In this document: piece after piece, positions 35,220 through 44,915 of the stretch
How positions within the stretch are numbered: the first letter of the stretch is position 1
How the letters are laid out: every line of letters starts with the position of its first letter
DNA from: Fibrobacter sp. UWB13
GTDB lineage: Bacteria; Fibrobacterota; Fibrobacteria; Fibrobacterales; Fibrobacteraceae
Assembly: GCF_900177805.1 (NCBI RefSeq)
Contig: NZ_FXAX01000005.1
Coordinates: 62,001-126,000 of the forward strand
Direction: 5' to 3'
Length of the DNA stretch: 64,000 nucleotides
The notes under the pieces: model-generated
Told to the model about the DNA's origin: nothing
The model's input: the letters and a program-made list of their open reading frames with translations, nothing else
The model's database searches: none
Translations under genes and position numbers: made by a program

Positions 35220-36242
35220 ATGAGTGAAGCTATTAACAATGTCAAGCAGGCCTTTGATGCAGAACTTGCACAAACGGACCTCACCAATCAAGAAGCGGTC
35301 AATAATCTCCGCGTAAAGTACCTCGGCAAGAAGGGCGCCGTCACGGACCTCATGAAGCAGATGGGTTCCTTGAGCGCCGAAGAACGCCCCGCTTACGGCA
35401 AGCTCGTGAACGAACTGAAGGTTGCCGTTTCCGAAGCTATCGACAAGGCTATCGAAACCGCAAACGAAGCCGCTCTCCAGAAGAAGCTCGCTAGCGGCGC
35501 TGTCGATATCACGCTCCCGGGCGCTGGCATCGCTGCCGGTTCTACGCACCCGCTGTACGACGTCCGCGAAGAAATCATCGACTTCTTTGCGCAGATGGGT
35601 TTTGATGTGGACTTCGGTCGTGACATCGAAACGGATTGGTACAACTTTGAAGCTCTCAACACTCCGCCTGACCACCCGAGCCGCGACATGCAGGACACGT
35701 TCTACGTGGACAACAAGGTCATGCTCCGCACGCACACGTCTGGCACCCAGATTCACTACATGGAAACGCACAAGCCGCCTTTCCGCATGATCGCTCCGGG
35801 CCACGTGTTCCGCGTCGACAACGATGCGACCCACGCTCCGATGTTCCAGCAGTGCGAAGGTCTTGTCGTTGACGAAAACATTAGCTTCGCCGACCTCAAG
35901 GGCGTGCTCCAGGTGTTCATGAACAAACTCTTTGGCGCAGGCGTCAAAACTCGCTTCCGTCCGAGCTTCTTCCCGTTCACGGAACCGTCTGCAGAAATGG
36001 ACGTGAGCTGCGTGTTCTGCGGTGGCAAGGGCTGCCGTCGTTGCAAGGGCACGGGCTGGATGGAAATCGGTGGTTGCGGCTCTGTGGACCCGAACGTGTT
36101 CAAGAACTGCGGTATCGACTCTGAAAAGTTCACGGGCTTTGCATTCGGTTTCGGTCTTGACCGTATCGCCATGCTCCGCCACGAGATTCCGGAAATCGGT
36201 CTCCTGACCGCCAACGATCAGAGATTCCTGAGCCAGTTCTAG
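35220..36242 (+). CDS. pheS: phenylalanyl-tRNA synthetase alpha subunit
   Basis: A 340-residue class II catalytic subunit that, with PheT, charges tRNA-Phe. Seen: the N-terminal coiled-coil region, motif 2 THTSGTQIHYMETHKPPFRMIAPGHVFRVDNDATHAPMFQQCEGLVVD, the phenylalanine pocket FRPSFFPFTEPSAEMDVSC, a four-Cys knot CVFCGGKGCRRCKGTGWMEIGGCG that many bacterial PheS proteins carry, and motif 3 GFAFGFGLDRIAMLRHEI. The ATG at 35220 is preferred over 35181. pheT, the usual neighbour, is absent; a terminator follows at once. No Shine-Dalgarno is visible. Confidence 0.97.
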   Translation: MSEAINNVKQAFDAELAQTDLTNQEAVNNLRVKYLGKKGAVTDLMKQMGSLSAEERPAYGKLVNELKVAVSEAIDKAIETANEAALQKKLASGAVDITLPGAGIAAGSTHPLYDVREEIIDFFAQMGFDVDFGRDIETDWYNFEALNTPPDHPSRDMQDTFYVDNKVMLRTHTSGTQIHYMETHKPPFRMIAPGHVFRVDNDATHAPMFQQCEGLVVDENISFADLKGVLQVFMNKLFGAGVKTRFRPSFFPFTEPSAEMDVSCVFCGGKGCRRCKGTGWMEIGGCGSVDPNVFKNCGIDSEKFTGFAFGFGLDRIAMLRHEIPEIGLLTANDQRFLSQF

Positions 36243-36257
36243 TTTAGACGAAAGATT

Positions 36258-36288
36258 AAAAAAGCGAACCGTTGAGGTTCGCTTTTTT
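36258..36288. terminator. intrinsic terminator of pheS
   Basis: AAAAAAGCGAACC and GGTTCGCTTTTTT around GTTGA; symmetric A and T runs allow use in both directions. Confidence 0.9.
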
Positions 36289-36296
36289 CGTGGGTA

Positions 36297-36330
36297 CAAA
36301 AATAGCGGGCTAAAAGCCCGCCATTTTTTT
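36297..36330. terminator. bidirectional terminator of the polysaccharide block
   Basis: GCGGGC and GCCCGC around TAAAA, with AAAAAT on the left and a run of T on the right. On the minus strand it ends the manC transcript. A second GCGGGC-AAA-GCCCGC hairpin lies at 36363-36377. Confidence 0.75.
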
Positions 36331-36331
36331 A

Positions 36332-36357
36332 GATCCTTCGACTTCGCTCAGGATGAC
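36332..36357. repeat. dispersed palindromic element, type B copy 1
   Basis: Arms ATCCT and AGGAT around TCGACTTCGCTC, followed by GAC. A second copy lies at 39985-40009. On the complementary strand the loop begins GAGC and ends CGA, as in type A. Confidence 0.8.
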
Positions 36358-36383
36358 AGAAGCGGGCAAAGCCCGCCACATGT

Positions 36384-37763
36384 TTACGAGCGCTTGTAGT
36401 CGTCCTGCACGCGGATGATGTCGTCTTCGCCGGTGTATTCGCCGACCTGGACTTCAACAATCACAAGCGGGAGCTTGCCTTCGTTCTGCAAGCGGTGAAT
36501 CGTTCCAGACGGAATGTAAGTCGATTCATTCGGACGCACGTAGAACACCTTGTCACCAACGGTGCATGTTGCAGTTCCGCTCACAACGACCCAGTGTTCC
36601 GAACGGTGCAAATGCTTCTGCAACGAGAGGCGTTCGCCCGGACGAACAACGATGCGCTTCATCTTGTAGCGGTCCGTAGATTCGAGCACGGAGTACGTAC
36701 CCCACGGACGGTTGACCGTCTGCGGGACCTTCGGCAAGTCGGAGCCGCGAGCCTTGAGCTCGTCGACGACCTTCTTGACCTTCTGGCTGCTCGCAAGAGG
36801 AGCGACCAAGAGAGCATCCGGCGTATCGACAATGAGCATATTGTCCAAATCAATCGTGCAAATCTGACGCTGACCACCGAGCACAAGAGAATTCTTGGAA
36901 CCAATGCCCAAGTGCTTTGCGTTTATGTTATTGCCGTTTTCGTCGTGGTCGAATTCACCATAGAGGGAATCGAAAGCGCCGAGATCAGACCAACCGATAT
37001 CGCTCGGCACGACCTTCACCTTGGCAGACTTTTCCATCACGGCGTAGTCAATCGAGTTCGAAGGAATGTTCATCATGTCTTCGTGGTCGACACGGACGAG
37101 AGCATCCTTGTTTTCTTTCTTGGCGTTGGCAAAGGCAATCTTTGCAGCGGTCAAGATATCCGGAGAATACGTCGAAAGTTCATCGAGGAACGTCGAAGCC
37201 TTGAAGCAGAAGATACCGCTGTTCCAGAAGAACCTTCCGGAAGCAACGTACTTCTTTGCAGTTTCCAAGTCAGGCTTTTCAACAAAGCGCTTGACATCAT
37301 CGCCATTCGCTTCGATATAGCCGTAACCCGTTTCCGGACCCGTCGGCGTGATACCGAACGTGACCATGAAACCTTTCTTTGCAAATTCTTCAGCCTTGCG
37401 CAAGCATTCTTCGTAAGCTTCAGCCTTGCGAATCACGTGATCCGACGGAGACACGAGAACGATATCGTTCGGATCAAGGCCAAGGCAAGCAAGAGCGATT
37501 GCCGGAGCCGTATTGCGGCCCACCGGTTCCAAGAGGAAGCGGACATTGTTGGCACCGACTTCTTCGAGCTGGTCTTTCGCCAAGAAATACTGTTCAGCAT
37601 TGCTCACGATGTACTGGGCACTGCAAATACGGGAGTTCGTCTTTACCGTGCGCTGGAACAGGGACGCACCGTCAAAAAGACGGGCGAACTGCTTCGGCAT
37701 GAGGGAGCGGCTAATCGGCCAAAGGCGCGTTCCGCTACCACCACACAAAATAAGGTTAATCAT
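36384..37763 (-). CDS. manC: mannose-1-phosphate guanylyltransferase / mannose-6-phosphate isomerase
   Basis: A 459-residue cytoplasmic enzyme making GDP-mannose for surface polysaccharide. The N-terminal nucleotidyltransferase (1-280) has LCGGSGTRLWPISRSLMPKQF, LVSPSDHVI and FVEKPDLETAKKYV. The C-terminal cupin domain (about 340-455) has RPWGTYSVLESTDRYKMKRIVVRPGERLSLQKHLHRSEHWVVVSGTA, characteristic of the fused type II isomerase. A TAGGG ribosome site precedes the ATG, and the Wza-like gene ends 20 bases upstream, so both probably share a transcript. It is last in the minus-strand block. Confidence 0.95.
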   Translation of the reverse strand: MINLILCGGSGTRLWPISRSLMPKQFARLFDGASLFQRTVKTNSRICSAQYIVSNAEQYFLAKDQLEEVGANNVRFLLEPVGRNTAPAIALACLGLDPNDIVLVSPSDHVIRKAEAYEECLRKAEEFAKKGFMVTFGITPTGPETGYGYIEANGDDVKRFVEKPDLETAKKYVASGRFFWNSGIFCFKASTFLDELSTYSPDILTAAKIAFANAKKENKDALVRVDHEDMMNIPSNSIDYAVMEKSAKVKVVPSDIGWSDLGAFDSLYGEFDHDENGNNINAKHLGIGSKNSLVLGGQRQICTIDLDNMLIVDTPDALLVAPLASSQKVKKVVDELKARGSDLPKVPQTVNRPWGTYSVLESTDRYKMKRIVVRPGERLSLQKHLHRSEHWVVVSGTATCTVGDKVFYVRPNESTYIPSGTIHRLQNEGKLPLVIVEVQVGEYTGEDDIIRVQDDYKRS

Positions 37764-37783
37764 AACTTTACCCTAGCCGCCGA

Positions 37784-38908
37784 TTACTTCCAACCAGCGT
37801 TATTAATTTCCTGGATGTTCTGAACAACGTTAGTAGACGTGTAAATAGCCTGCATGGTCGGCATGATCAAGCTAAGAAGGCGATTCCAGGTACCGAGACC
37901 AGAAGCGTCGACGTACACGATATCACGCGGATTCAGTTCAAAGCGGTCAGCCATCGCAAGAGCCATGGCATTCTTGGCATTCAACTGATAGACGTCAATC
38001 TTGTTCGGCGTTGTATTTCTAATAACATAGATATCGCTCGGAGCGGCATACAAGACATTGACACCACCCGCTGCCGTGAGAGCTTCTGCCAACGAGAGGT
38101 AGTTGTCCATGCGGACAATGCTCGTCCTGTTAACTTCACCCATGACGTATACCTTTCTATCCCTTTCCATTTCGGACTTGAGCGGGACAAAGAGCTGGTC
38201 ATCCGGCTTCACGAGAATGCGTTCTATAGGAATGTTTTCCTTGAAAGCGCGGACGTAGTCGATGTTATAGACCTTGTCGCCACGACGGAGCTGGACAAAA
38301 GACGGGTCAGCCTTTTCATTAAAGCCACCTACTTCGGCAATCACATCGGGGATGGTCATCGGGTTTTCGTCAAAATGCACATAACCCGGTCTGTTCACGG
38401 CACCCGTGACAAAAGCCTTGCGGCTGTGGTAGCCCGTCACGCGGACATCGACCTGAGGATCGTTAAGGATCTTGTCGGAAAGGCGCTTGGTAATTTCTTT
38501 ACGGAGTTCCTGAGCGGTAAGGCCTTCGACCTTCAGTTCGCCTGCGTACGGATAGAAGAGCGTACCTTCAGTCGTCACCTTCTGGCCTGCCGGCTGGTAC
38601 TGACCCATCGGAGAGGTAAGTTCCGGATGTTCCCAGACAACCACCTGCACCTGGTCCAGAGGTCCAATCCTATATTCAAGGCTAGGAAGTGTATCCACCA
38701 TCAGGTCTTCAAGCTTGCCTTCAAGCGGATTCTGGGCGACCGGGACAGGTTCCCCCATTTCACCGTTATCAATGGAATGTAACTTAAATGTAATTCCATT
38801 GTAAGTTGTGGAATCTGTGGGAACGTCCATTCGCATCTGGGGCGCGGCAAAGCAGCCACTCAAGATAGCGCCGGCGACACCACAAAGAGCTATACCGATT
38901 TTATTCAT
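37784..38908 (-). CDS. Wza-like polysaccharide export lipoprotein
   Basis: A 374-residue outer-membrane auxiliary protein. The signal peptide ends in ILSGC (lipobox). The poly_export domain follows: YRIGPLDQVQVVVWEHPELTSP, the Tyr/Gly start of the Wza family, then several SLBB-like modules (VTGYHSRKAFVTGAVNRPGYVHF, VYVMGEVNRTSIVRMDNYLSLAEALTAAGGVN). The C-terminus (LGTWNRLLSLIMPTMQAIYTSTNVVQNI) is an amphipathic helix like that lining Wza's outer-membrane pore. It should form the export channel for the polysaccharide whose precursors the neighbours make. The partner tyrosine kinase (Wzc-type) is not in the window. Confidence 0.93.
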   Translation of the reverse strand: MNKIGIALCGVAGAILSGCFAAPQMRMDVPTDSTTYNGITFKLHSIDNGEMGEPVPVAQNPLEGKLEDLMVDTLPSLEYRIGPLDQVQVVVWEHPELTSPMGQYQPAGQKVTTEGTLFYPYAGELKVEGLTAQELRKEITKRLSDKILNDPQVDVRVTGYHSRKAFVTGAVNRPGYVHFDENPMTIPDVIAEVGGFNEKADPSFVQLRRGDKVYNIDYVRAFKENIPIERILVKPDDQLFVPLKSEMERDRKVYVMGEVNRTSIVRMDNYLSLAEALTAAGGVNVLYAAPSDIYVIRNTTPNKIDVYQLNAKNAMALAMADRFELNPRDIVYVDASGLGTWNRLLSLIMPTMQAIYTSTNVVQNIQEINNAGWK

Positions 38909-38925
38909 AGGTTACCTTTTTAGAA

Positions 38926-39372
38926 TTATTTTGAGGCTTCACTTTGCCTAATCTTTTCCACCCAATACGGAGTCAGCTTGGAAATGAAGTTCCATGCCAA
39001 GACAAACGCGTTTTCTGGACGCCTGTACGGGTCAGGAATATCGACCTGGTGGGATTCACCATAGCGGAAAACCTTACCCTCAAGCCAAGGATACTTGTGC
39101 AGAAGTTCCCTTTTATGCCCATTTTCCATCACCAAAATCAAGTCAGCCCACTTGAGGATGTCCAAATTGATCTGGCGAGCTCGGTGTGCACTCATGTCAA
39201 TGCCATGTTGCAACGCAATTTTCTGAGAGATTTCGTGAGCGGGATTATCAACCAAAGCACCGAGACCAGCACTCATCACATTAAAGTCAGGTCCGAGCTC
39301 TTTTTTCAAGAGATACTCCCCTGTTGGGCTGCGACAAATGTTCCCAGTACAAACGACAAGAATGTTTTTCAT
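38926..39372 (-). CDS. low-molecular-weight protein-tyrosine phosphatase (Wzb-like)
   Basis: A 148-residue enzyme. The phosphate loop is VVCTGNICRSP (Cys9, Arg15) and the acid is in IPDPYRRPENAF, both as in LMW-PTPs. In capsule systems this enzyme dephosphorylates the BY-kinase Wzc; its position directly before the Wza-like gene (17-base gap) fits that role. No kinase is present here. There is no evident Shine-Dalgarno; AT-rich TATTAT lies just upstream of the ATG, in the 33 bases after rmlC, so an internal promoter is possible. Confidence 0.93.
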   Translation of the reverse strand: MKNILVVCTGNICRSPTGEYLLKKELGPDFNVMSAGLGALVDNPAHEISQKIALQHGIDMSAHRARQINLDILKWADLILVMENGHKRELLHKYPWLEGKVFRYGESHQVDIPDPYRRPENAFVLAWNFISKLTPYWVEKIRQSEASK

Positions 39373-39405
39373 GATAATACAATAATAGAAAAATAATTTT
39401 ACATT

Positions 39406-39969
39406 CTAAAGGTCAAAAGCGAATCCAAGGTCCTTGAGGAGCGGATTCTTGGTATCCTTTTCGGAAAGGAGCGGTTCAAAACCATCGCCCACCGGCCACT
39501 TGATTCCTACCGCCGGATCGTTCCAGAAAAGACCGCCTTCGTCATTCGGAGCGTAGAAACGAGTGCACTTGTAAACAAAAGCCGCCGTTTCGGAAAGCAC
39601 CACGAAACCGTGAGCAAAGCCTTCGGGGATGTAGAACTGCTTCTTGTTTTCGGCGGAGAGCGTAACGCCCACCCACTTGCCAAAAGTCTTGCTGTTCTTG
39701 CGAAGGTCCACAGCCACGTCAAAGACTTCGCCTTCAATCACGCGGACGAGCTTGCCCTGCGGATTCTGCTTCTGGAAGTGAAGACCGCGGAGAACACCCT
39801 TGCGAGAACGGGACTCGTTATCTTGAACAAAGTCCACGTCAATGCCACCTTCGGCAAAGTCGCGCTTGCTATAGGTTTCCATGAAGTAACCGCGAGCGTC
39901 GCCAAACACCGTCGGTTCAATAATCTTCACACCTTCGATTTCTGTATCTATAAAATTAAACTTTCCCAT
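39406..39969 (-). CDS. rmlC: dTDP-4-dehydrorhamnose 3,5-epimerase
   Basis: A 187-residue cupin that inverts carbons 3 and 5 of dTDP-4-keto-6-deoxyglucose in L-rhamnose synthesis. Seen: DARGYFMETYSKRDFAEGGID, FVQDNESRSRKGVLRGLHFQ with the catalytic His, VRVIEGEVFDVAVDLR, FYIPEGFAHGFVVLSETAAFVYKCT with the conserved Tyr, and FWNDPAVGIKWP. Length is standard. AGGAG precedes the ATG. It follows rmlB, separated by 45 bases that contain a type B palindrome. Confidence 0.97.
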   Translation of the reverse strand: MGKFNFIDTEIEGVKIIEPTVFGDARGYFMETYSKRDFAEGGIDVDFVQDNESRSRKGVLRGLHFQKQNPQGKLVRVIEGEVFDVAVDLRKNSKTFGKWVGVTLSAENKKQFYIPEGFAHGFVVLSETAAFVYKCTRFYAPNDEGGLFWNDPAVGIKWPVGDGFEPLLSEKDTKNPLLKDLGFAFDL

Positions 39970-39984
39970 TATAAATCTCCTATA

Positions 39985-40009
39985 GATCCTTCGCTTCGCT
40001 CAGGATGAC
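39985..40009. repeat. dispersed palindromic element, type B copy 2
   Basis: Arms ATCCT and AGGAT around TCGCTTCGCTC, within the 45-base gap between rmlB and rmlC. The loop is one base shorter than that of the copy at 36332. Confidence 0.8.
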
Positions 40010-40014
40010 GTAGG

Positions 40015-41151
40015 CTATCTGTTTCCGTACATTTTTTCGTAATACTTTTCGTAGTCGCCGCTAGTGATGTTGTCCAGCCATTCCTGGTTGTCCAGGTACC
40101 AGCGCACAGTCTTTTCGATACCCTCTTCGAACTGCAACGACGGTTCCCAGCCAAGTTCCTTCTGGAGCTTGGTGGAGTCGATAGCGTAGCGGGCGTCGTG
40201 ACCGAGGCGGTCCGTCACGTACGTGATGAGGTTCAGGTCTTCGCCTTCGGCGCGGCCGAGGAGCTTATCGACGGTCTTGATGACGACCTTGATGATATCG
40301 ATGTTCTTCCATTCGTTGAAGCCACCGATGTTGTAAGTTTCGGCAATCTTGCCGTTGTGGAAAATCACGTCAATCGCGCGGGCGTGGTCTTCGACAAAGA
40401 GCCAATCGCGGACGTTTTCGCCCTTGCCGTAAACCGGGAGCGGCTTCTTGTGGCGGATATTATTGATGAAAAGCGGAATGAGCTTTTCGGGGAACTGGTA
40501 CGGGCCGTAGTTGTTGGAGCAGTTCGTGACGATCGTCGGCATGCCGTAAGTGTCGTGGAATGCGCGCACGAAGTGGTCGGAGCCAGCCTTCGAAGCGGAA
40601 TACGGGCTGTGCGGCGTGTACTTCGTCGTTTCGTAGAAGAAGTCGTCACCGTATGCCAAATGATGTTCCGAACTAGAAGCCGTAGTCGTGAACGGAGGCG
40701 TGATGCCTTCCGGGTGGTTCATCTTGAGGGCACCGTAAACTTCGTCGGTCGAAATGTGATAGAAACGCTTGCCCTCGTACTTTTCCGGGAGGCTTTCCCA
40801 GTAGAGCTTTGCAGCCTGGAGGAGGGAGAGAGTACCCATGACGTTCGTGCGGGCGAATGTGAACGGGTCCTTGATGGAACGGTCCACATGGCTTTCTGCA
40901 GCGAGATGGATGATGCCGTCGACCTTTTCGTCCTGCATGAGCTTGTAGAACGCGTCAAAGTCGCAGATGTCCATCTTCACGAACTTGTAGTTCGGCTTGC
41001 CTTCGACATCCTTCAAGTTTGCGAGGTTGCCCGCATACGTGAGCTTGTCGAGGTTGATGATATTGTATTCAGGGTACTTGTTGACAAAGAGGCGAACAAC
41101 ATGGCTCCCAATAAAACCTGCCCCGCCAGTAATTACGATGGATCGTTTCAT
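40015..41151 (-). CDS. rmlB: dTDP-glucose 4,6-dehydratase
   Basis: A 378-residue short-chain dehydrogenase-type enzyme, second step of dTDP-L-rhamnose synthesis, using bound NAD. Seen: SIVITGGAGFIGSHVVR (dinucleotide loop), HLAAESHVDRSI, FYHISTDEVYGAL, YSASKAGSDHFVRAFHDTYGMP with the catalytic Tyr-x3-Lys, and NCSNNYGPYQFPEKLIPL. The ATG at 41151 is chosen because the glycine loop follows at once and GGAG stands upstream; the open frame runs 83 codons further without support. An insert around residues 155-175 (TPPFTTTASSSEHH) is slightly longer than usual. Confidence 0.97.
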   Translation of the reverse strand: MKRSIVITGGAGFIGSHVVRLFVNKYPEYNIINLDKLTYAGNLANLKDVEGKPNYKFVKMDICDFDAFYKLMQDEKVDGIIHLAAESHVDRSIKDPFTFARTNVMGTLSLLQAAKLYWESLPEKYEGKRFYHISTDEVYGALKMNHPEGITPPFTTTASSSEHHLAYGDDFFYETTKYTPHSPYSASKAGSDHFVRAFHDTYGMPTIVTNCSNNYGPYQFPEKLIPLFINNIRHKKPLPVYGKGENVRDWLFVEDHARAIDVIFHNGKIAETYNIGGFNEWKNIDIIKVVIKTVDKLLGRAEGEDLNLITYVTDRLGHDARYAIDSTKLQKELGWEPSLQFEEGIEKTVRWYLDNQEWLDNITSGDYEKYYEKMYGNR

Positions 41152-41281
41152 GAATTTCTCCAATTTACGAGGGAAATATAGTAAAGGGCAACTTTTTCTG
41201 CGGACAACAAACAAAAAAGAACCCGGCAAGGAATGCCGGGCATAAAAAGTAAAAACTCTAGTAACTAGTAACTCATAATTT

Positions 41282-42169
41282 CTAATAGTGAATCTTCCCT
41301 TCGGCAACCTTTTTGAGGTGCTGACCATAAGGAGACTTGCCATACTTGGCTGCAGATTCCAAGAGCTTTTCCTTGTTAATCCAGCCATTCTTATAAGCAA
41401 TTTCTTCGATGGCAGAAATCTGGATACCCTGGCGGTTTTCGACCATTTTCACGAATTCGCCCGCTTCGATAAGGCTATCCATCGTGCCAGTGTCAAGCCA
41501 AGCAAAACCACGACCGAGGAGTTTCACGTCGAGTTCGCCCTTGTCGAGGTAAGTCTTGTTGAGGTCGGTAATTTCAAGTTCGCCGCGAGCGCTCGGTTTT
41601 TGCACCTTGGCAAATCCAGCCACGCGGTTGTCATAGAAATAAAGACCCGTAATAGCGTAATTGCTCTTCGGTTCCTTCGGCTTTTCTTCAACAGAAATCA
41701 CCTTGCCATTATCGTCAAATTCCACAACGCCAAAACGTTCCGGGTCTTCGACGTAGTAGCCAAATACGCTCGCACGGCCATTTTCTTCGGCGTTCTTGAC
41801 GGCTGCCTTCAAAAGCTGACTGAAACCGTTTCCGTAGAAGATGTTATCGCCAAGCACCATGGCGCAGCAATCGTTACCGATAAATTCTTCGCCCAAAATG
41901 AAAGCCTGGGCAAGTCCATCCGGGCTCGGCTGTACCTTATAGCTCAAGTTGAGACCCATAGCAGAGCCGTCACCGAGCAAACGTTCAAAGTTCGGCAAAT
42001 CTGTCGGTGTAGAGATAATGAGAATGTCACGAATGCCCGCCAACATCAAAGTCGAAAGCGGGTAATAAATCATCGGCTTATCATAGACCGGCAAAAGTTG
42101 CTTCGATGTGACCATCGTAAGCGGATACAGACGTGTGCCGGAGCCCCCAGCGAGTACAATTCCTTTCAT
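41282..42169 (-). CDS. rmlA: glucose-1-phosphate thymidylyltransferase
   Basis: A 295-residue enzyme making dTDP-glucose, the first step of dTDP-L-rhamnose synthesis. Seen: [44 protein letters not shown], the nucleotide loop and signature, [37 protein letters not shown], and [14 protein letters not shown]. Length is standard. AGGAG precedes the ATG. It diverges from the helicase gene with 74 bases between starts and is first in the minus-strand block; rmlD is not present, so dTDP-rhamnose completion depends on a gene elsewhere. Confidence 0.97.
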   Translation of the reverse strand: MKGIVLAGGSGTRLYPLTMVTSKQLLPVYDKPMIYYPLSTLMLAGIRDILIISTPTDLPNFERLLGDGSAMGLNLSYKVQPSPDGLAQAFILGEEFIGNDCCAMVLGDNIFYGNGFSQLLKAAVKNAEENGRASVFGYYVEDPERFGVVEFDDNGKVISVEEKPKEPKSNYAITGLYFYDNRVAGFAKVQKPSARGELEITDLNKTYLDKGELDVKLLGRGFAWLDTGTMDSLIEAGEFVKMVENRQGIQISAIEEIAYKNGWINKEKLLESAAKYGKSPYGQHLKKVAEGKIHY

Positions 42170-42243
42170 AACAATTCTCCTATGTTTTCGAAAATAGAAA
42201 ACTTCTTACGAAAGATTTTTCAAAAAGTTATTTTTAGCACATT

Positions 42244-44862
42244 ATGGCAGAGCAAAACAAGCGAATTCTCAAAGATTTTTTGAACGAACTGATTGAAAAG
42301 TTCAACGGACACCGTTCCGATATTTCGTCTGAAGACGTTTTGGAACAATTTATGGCGTGGGCCGAAGCCCGCGGGACTACGTTGTACCCAGCGCAAGAAG
42401 AAGCCATTTTGGAACTTTTAGACGGCAAGAACGTTATCCTCAACACGCCGACCGGCAGTGGAAAATCCATGGTCGCACTTGCTCTGCATTTTGACAGTCT
42501 TGTGCACAACCGCCGAAGCGTTTACACCTGCCCCATCAAGGCGCTCGTGAACGAAAAATGGATGGCGCTCTGTAAGGAATTTGGCGCCGAGAACGTCGGG
42601 CTTTCGACTGGCGATGCAACCGTCAACCGCGACGCCCCCATCATCTGCTGCACGGCAGAAATTCTTTCAAACATGGCGCTCTGCGAAGGCGAAACGCTTA
42701 CCATCACAGACATCGTGATGGACGAGTTCCATTATTACAGCGACAAGGAACGTGGAGTCGCCTGGCAAGTTCCGCTTTTGACACTCCCGCAATCGAGATT
42801 CCTCTTGATGAGTGCCACCGTTGGCGCTACGGAATTTTTCGAACGCGATATGACCAAGCACACTGGCCGCGAGTCCGTGACCGTCCGCTCCACGCAACGT
42901 CCGGTGCCACTCGACTTTAGCTATAGCACCACCGAAATTTCGACCGAAGTGCAAAAGCTCGTGAACGAAGGCAAGGCTCCAGTTTACGTTGTGCACTTCA
43001 CACAGGCGGCTGCGGCAAGCAATGCACAGAACTTTATGAGTCTTGACCTCTGCACCAAGGAAGAAAAAGTCAAGATTAACGAAGCGATAAAGGAAGTTCG
43101 ATTCTCCAGCCCGTATGGCCCGGACGTCAAACGTTGGCTCAAGCAGGGCATTGGGCTTCACCACGCGGGACTTTTGCCGAAGTACCGCATTCTCTGCGAA
43201 AAGCTCGCCCAACAGGGTTTGCTCAAGGTCATTTGCGGCACAGACACGCTTGGCGTGGGCGTGAACGTACCGATTCGCACAGTCCTTTTCACGCAGCTCT
43301 GCAAGTACAGCGGTGATAAGACCGCCATTTTGACCGCTCGAGATTTCCACCAGATTGCAGGCCGCGCAGGCCGTAAAGGGTTCGACAATGTCGGCTACGT
43401 TGTCGCACAAGCGCCAGAGCATGTCATTGAAAATCTGAAACTCGAAGCGAAGTCGCGTACGACAGGCAAAAAATTTCAGAAGAGGAAACCGCCTGAACAT
43501 GGTTACATTCCGTTTGACGAAAACACGTTCAAGCGTTTGATTGAATCCGCACCGGAACCGCTGACATCAAGCTTCCAGGTAAACCACGGAATGCTTTTGA
43601 ACATCTTGAGCCGCCCGACGGACGGTTGCCGCGCTATGCGAGCACTCCTCAAGGATTGCCATGAAAGTGCCGCAAGCAAAAAGCAATTGCAGCACCGCGC
43701 CTTTTTGCTGTTCAGGAGTCTCGTCGAGAAAAAGATTATCGAATTCGTGCCCGCCGTTGCCGAAGGTTACAGCCACTTGCGCGTGAACATGAACTTGCAA
43801 GACGACTTCTCAATGAACCAGCCGCTATCGCTGTACTTACTTGACACGCTCCCGAAGCTCGACAAGGATTCGCCGGAATACGCGCTTGATGTGATAACCT
43901 TGTGCGAAAGCATCCTCGAAAATCCCGATGCGATTTTGCGCATCCAGCAGAGCAAGGCTCGCGATGCCCGCATGAACGAACTCAAAGCGCAAGGCATGGA
44001 ATACAACCAGCGCCTCGAAGAGCTTGAAAAAGTCGAATACCCGAAACCGCTGCGTGATTTTATTTACGACACGTTCGATGCTTTTGCCGACATTCACCCG
44101 TGGGTGGACGAAAACATTGAACCCAAGTCCATTGTGCGCGAGATGTTCGAGAATTTCACGACGTTTAGCGGTTACGTGAAGCAGTACAATTTACAGCGCA
44201 TGGAAGCGATTTTGCTCCGCCACTTGAACGGCGTTTACAAAGTACTTTCGCAGACTGTGCCTGACGGCTACAAGAACGAAGAACTCCTGGAAATGCAGGA
44301 CTACCTCGGCGAAATGATCCGCCGCGTGGACTCCAGTTTGCTCGAAGAATGGGAAAAGATGGCGCACCCGGAAGATTACCAGAAGCGTTTGGACGAAGGC
44401 GCTTCCGAAGACGAAGTCGAAAAGGCTTTCGGTGCAGACAAGGCTGCCGCGGACATTACCTACGACAAGAAGCGATTCCTCAACATGGTTCGCCAGCGCA
44501 TTTTCCAGATTATGATGAGTTTGCAAAAGCAGGACTTTTCGGATGTTCTGGACAGCCTCGCCGACGACCTTGCCGAAGGCGAACTTTTGGCGGATGATGA
44601 AGGTACCCCGTGGACAGAAAAACGGCTCATCGAAACGATGGCCGCCTACACTGCCGAGCATCACAAGTTCCGCATGGACGTGGAAGGCCGAGCACTCAGC
44701 CATACCATCGTCACGTACGAAGGGAACATTATGCAGATACAGCAAATGCTCCAGGACGAAGAAGGATTCAACGACTGGAGCATTGATTTCACGGTCAATC
44801 TCGACGAAAGCCGAGAAGCAGGAATGCCATTGTTAAAGCTTGTTAGAATCGGCGAAGTTTAA
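42244..44862 (+). CDS. Ski2-like superfamily 2 helicase (DUF3516-type)
   Basis: An 872-residue ATP-dependent helicase. Seen: Q-motif-like [15 protein letters not shown], Walker [14 protein letters not shown], motif Ia [11 protein letters not shown], motif II as DEFH ([10 protein letters not shown]), motif [11 protein letters not shown], and in the second RecA domain [36 protein letters not shown] and [15 protein letters not shown]. The last 400 residues are mostly helical and resemble the DUF3516 tail of related bacterial helicases. RNA or DNA processing is likely, but the substrate is unknown. No Shine-Dalgarno is visible; TATTTT ends nine bases before the ATG. Confidence 0.88.
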   Translation: MAEQNKRILKDFLNELIEKFNGHRSDISSEDVLEQFMAWAEARGTTLYPAQEEAILELLDGKNVILNTPTGSGKSMVALALHFDSLVHNRRSVYTCPIKALVNEKWMALCKEFGAENVGLSTGDATVNRDAPIICCTAEILSNMALCEGETLTITDIVMDEFHYYSDKERGVAWQVPLLTLPQSRFLLMSATVGATEFFERDMTKHTGRESVTVRSTQRPVPLDFSYSTTEISTEVQKLVNEGKAPVYVVHFTQAAAASNAQNFMSLDLCTKEEKVKINEAIKEVRFSSPYGPDVKRWLKQGIGLHHAGLLPKYRILCEKLAQQGLLKVICGTDTLGVGVNVPIRTVLFTQLCKYSGDKTAILTARDFHQIAGRAGRKGFDNVGYVVAQAPEHVIENLKLEAKSRTTGKKFQKRKPPEHGYIPFDENTFKRLIESAPEPLTSSFQVNHGMLLNILSRPTDGCRAMRALLKDCHESAASKKQLQHRAFLLFRSLVEKKIIEFVPAVAEGYSHLRVNMNLQDDFSMNQPLSLYLLDTLPKLDKDSPEYALDVITLCESILENPDAILRIQQSKARDARMNELKAQGMEYNQRLEELEKVEYPKPLRDFIYDTFDAFADIHPWVDENIEPKSIVREMFENFTTFSGYVKQYNLQRMEAILLRHLNGVYKVLSQTVPDGYKNEELLEMQDYLGEMIRRVDSSLLEEWEKMAHPEDYQKRLDEGASEDEVEKAFGADKAAADITYDKKRFLNMVRQRIFQIMMSLQKQDFSDVLDSLADDLAEGELLADDEGTPWTEKRLIETMAAYTAEHHKFRMDVEGRALSHTIVTYEGNIMQIQQMLQDEEGFNDWSIDFTVNLDESREAGMPLLKLVRIGEV

Positions 44863-44868
44863 AACACA

Positions 44869-44895
44869 GTCATGCCCGCGAAAGCGGGCATCTCC
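44869..44895. repeat. dispersed palindromic element, type D
   Basis: ATGCCCGC and GCGGGCAT around GAAA (44872-44891), preceded by GTC and followed by CTCC. It separates the converging helicase and permease genes. There is no T-run, so termination is uncertain. Confidence 0.75.
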
Positions 44896-44915
44896 GTTTT
44901 AAGCGAAGTTTAAGT

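Noticed and set aside
36363-36377. Separate third terminator beside manC
   Set aside because: GCGGGC-AAA-GCCCGC has no adjacent T-run; it probably derives from the same element as the hairpin at 36302.
44869-44895. Intrinsic terminator between helicase and permease genes
   Set aside because: The stem is strong but no T-run follows on either strand; it is better treated as a dispersed palindrome.
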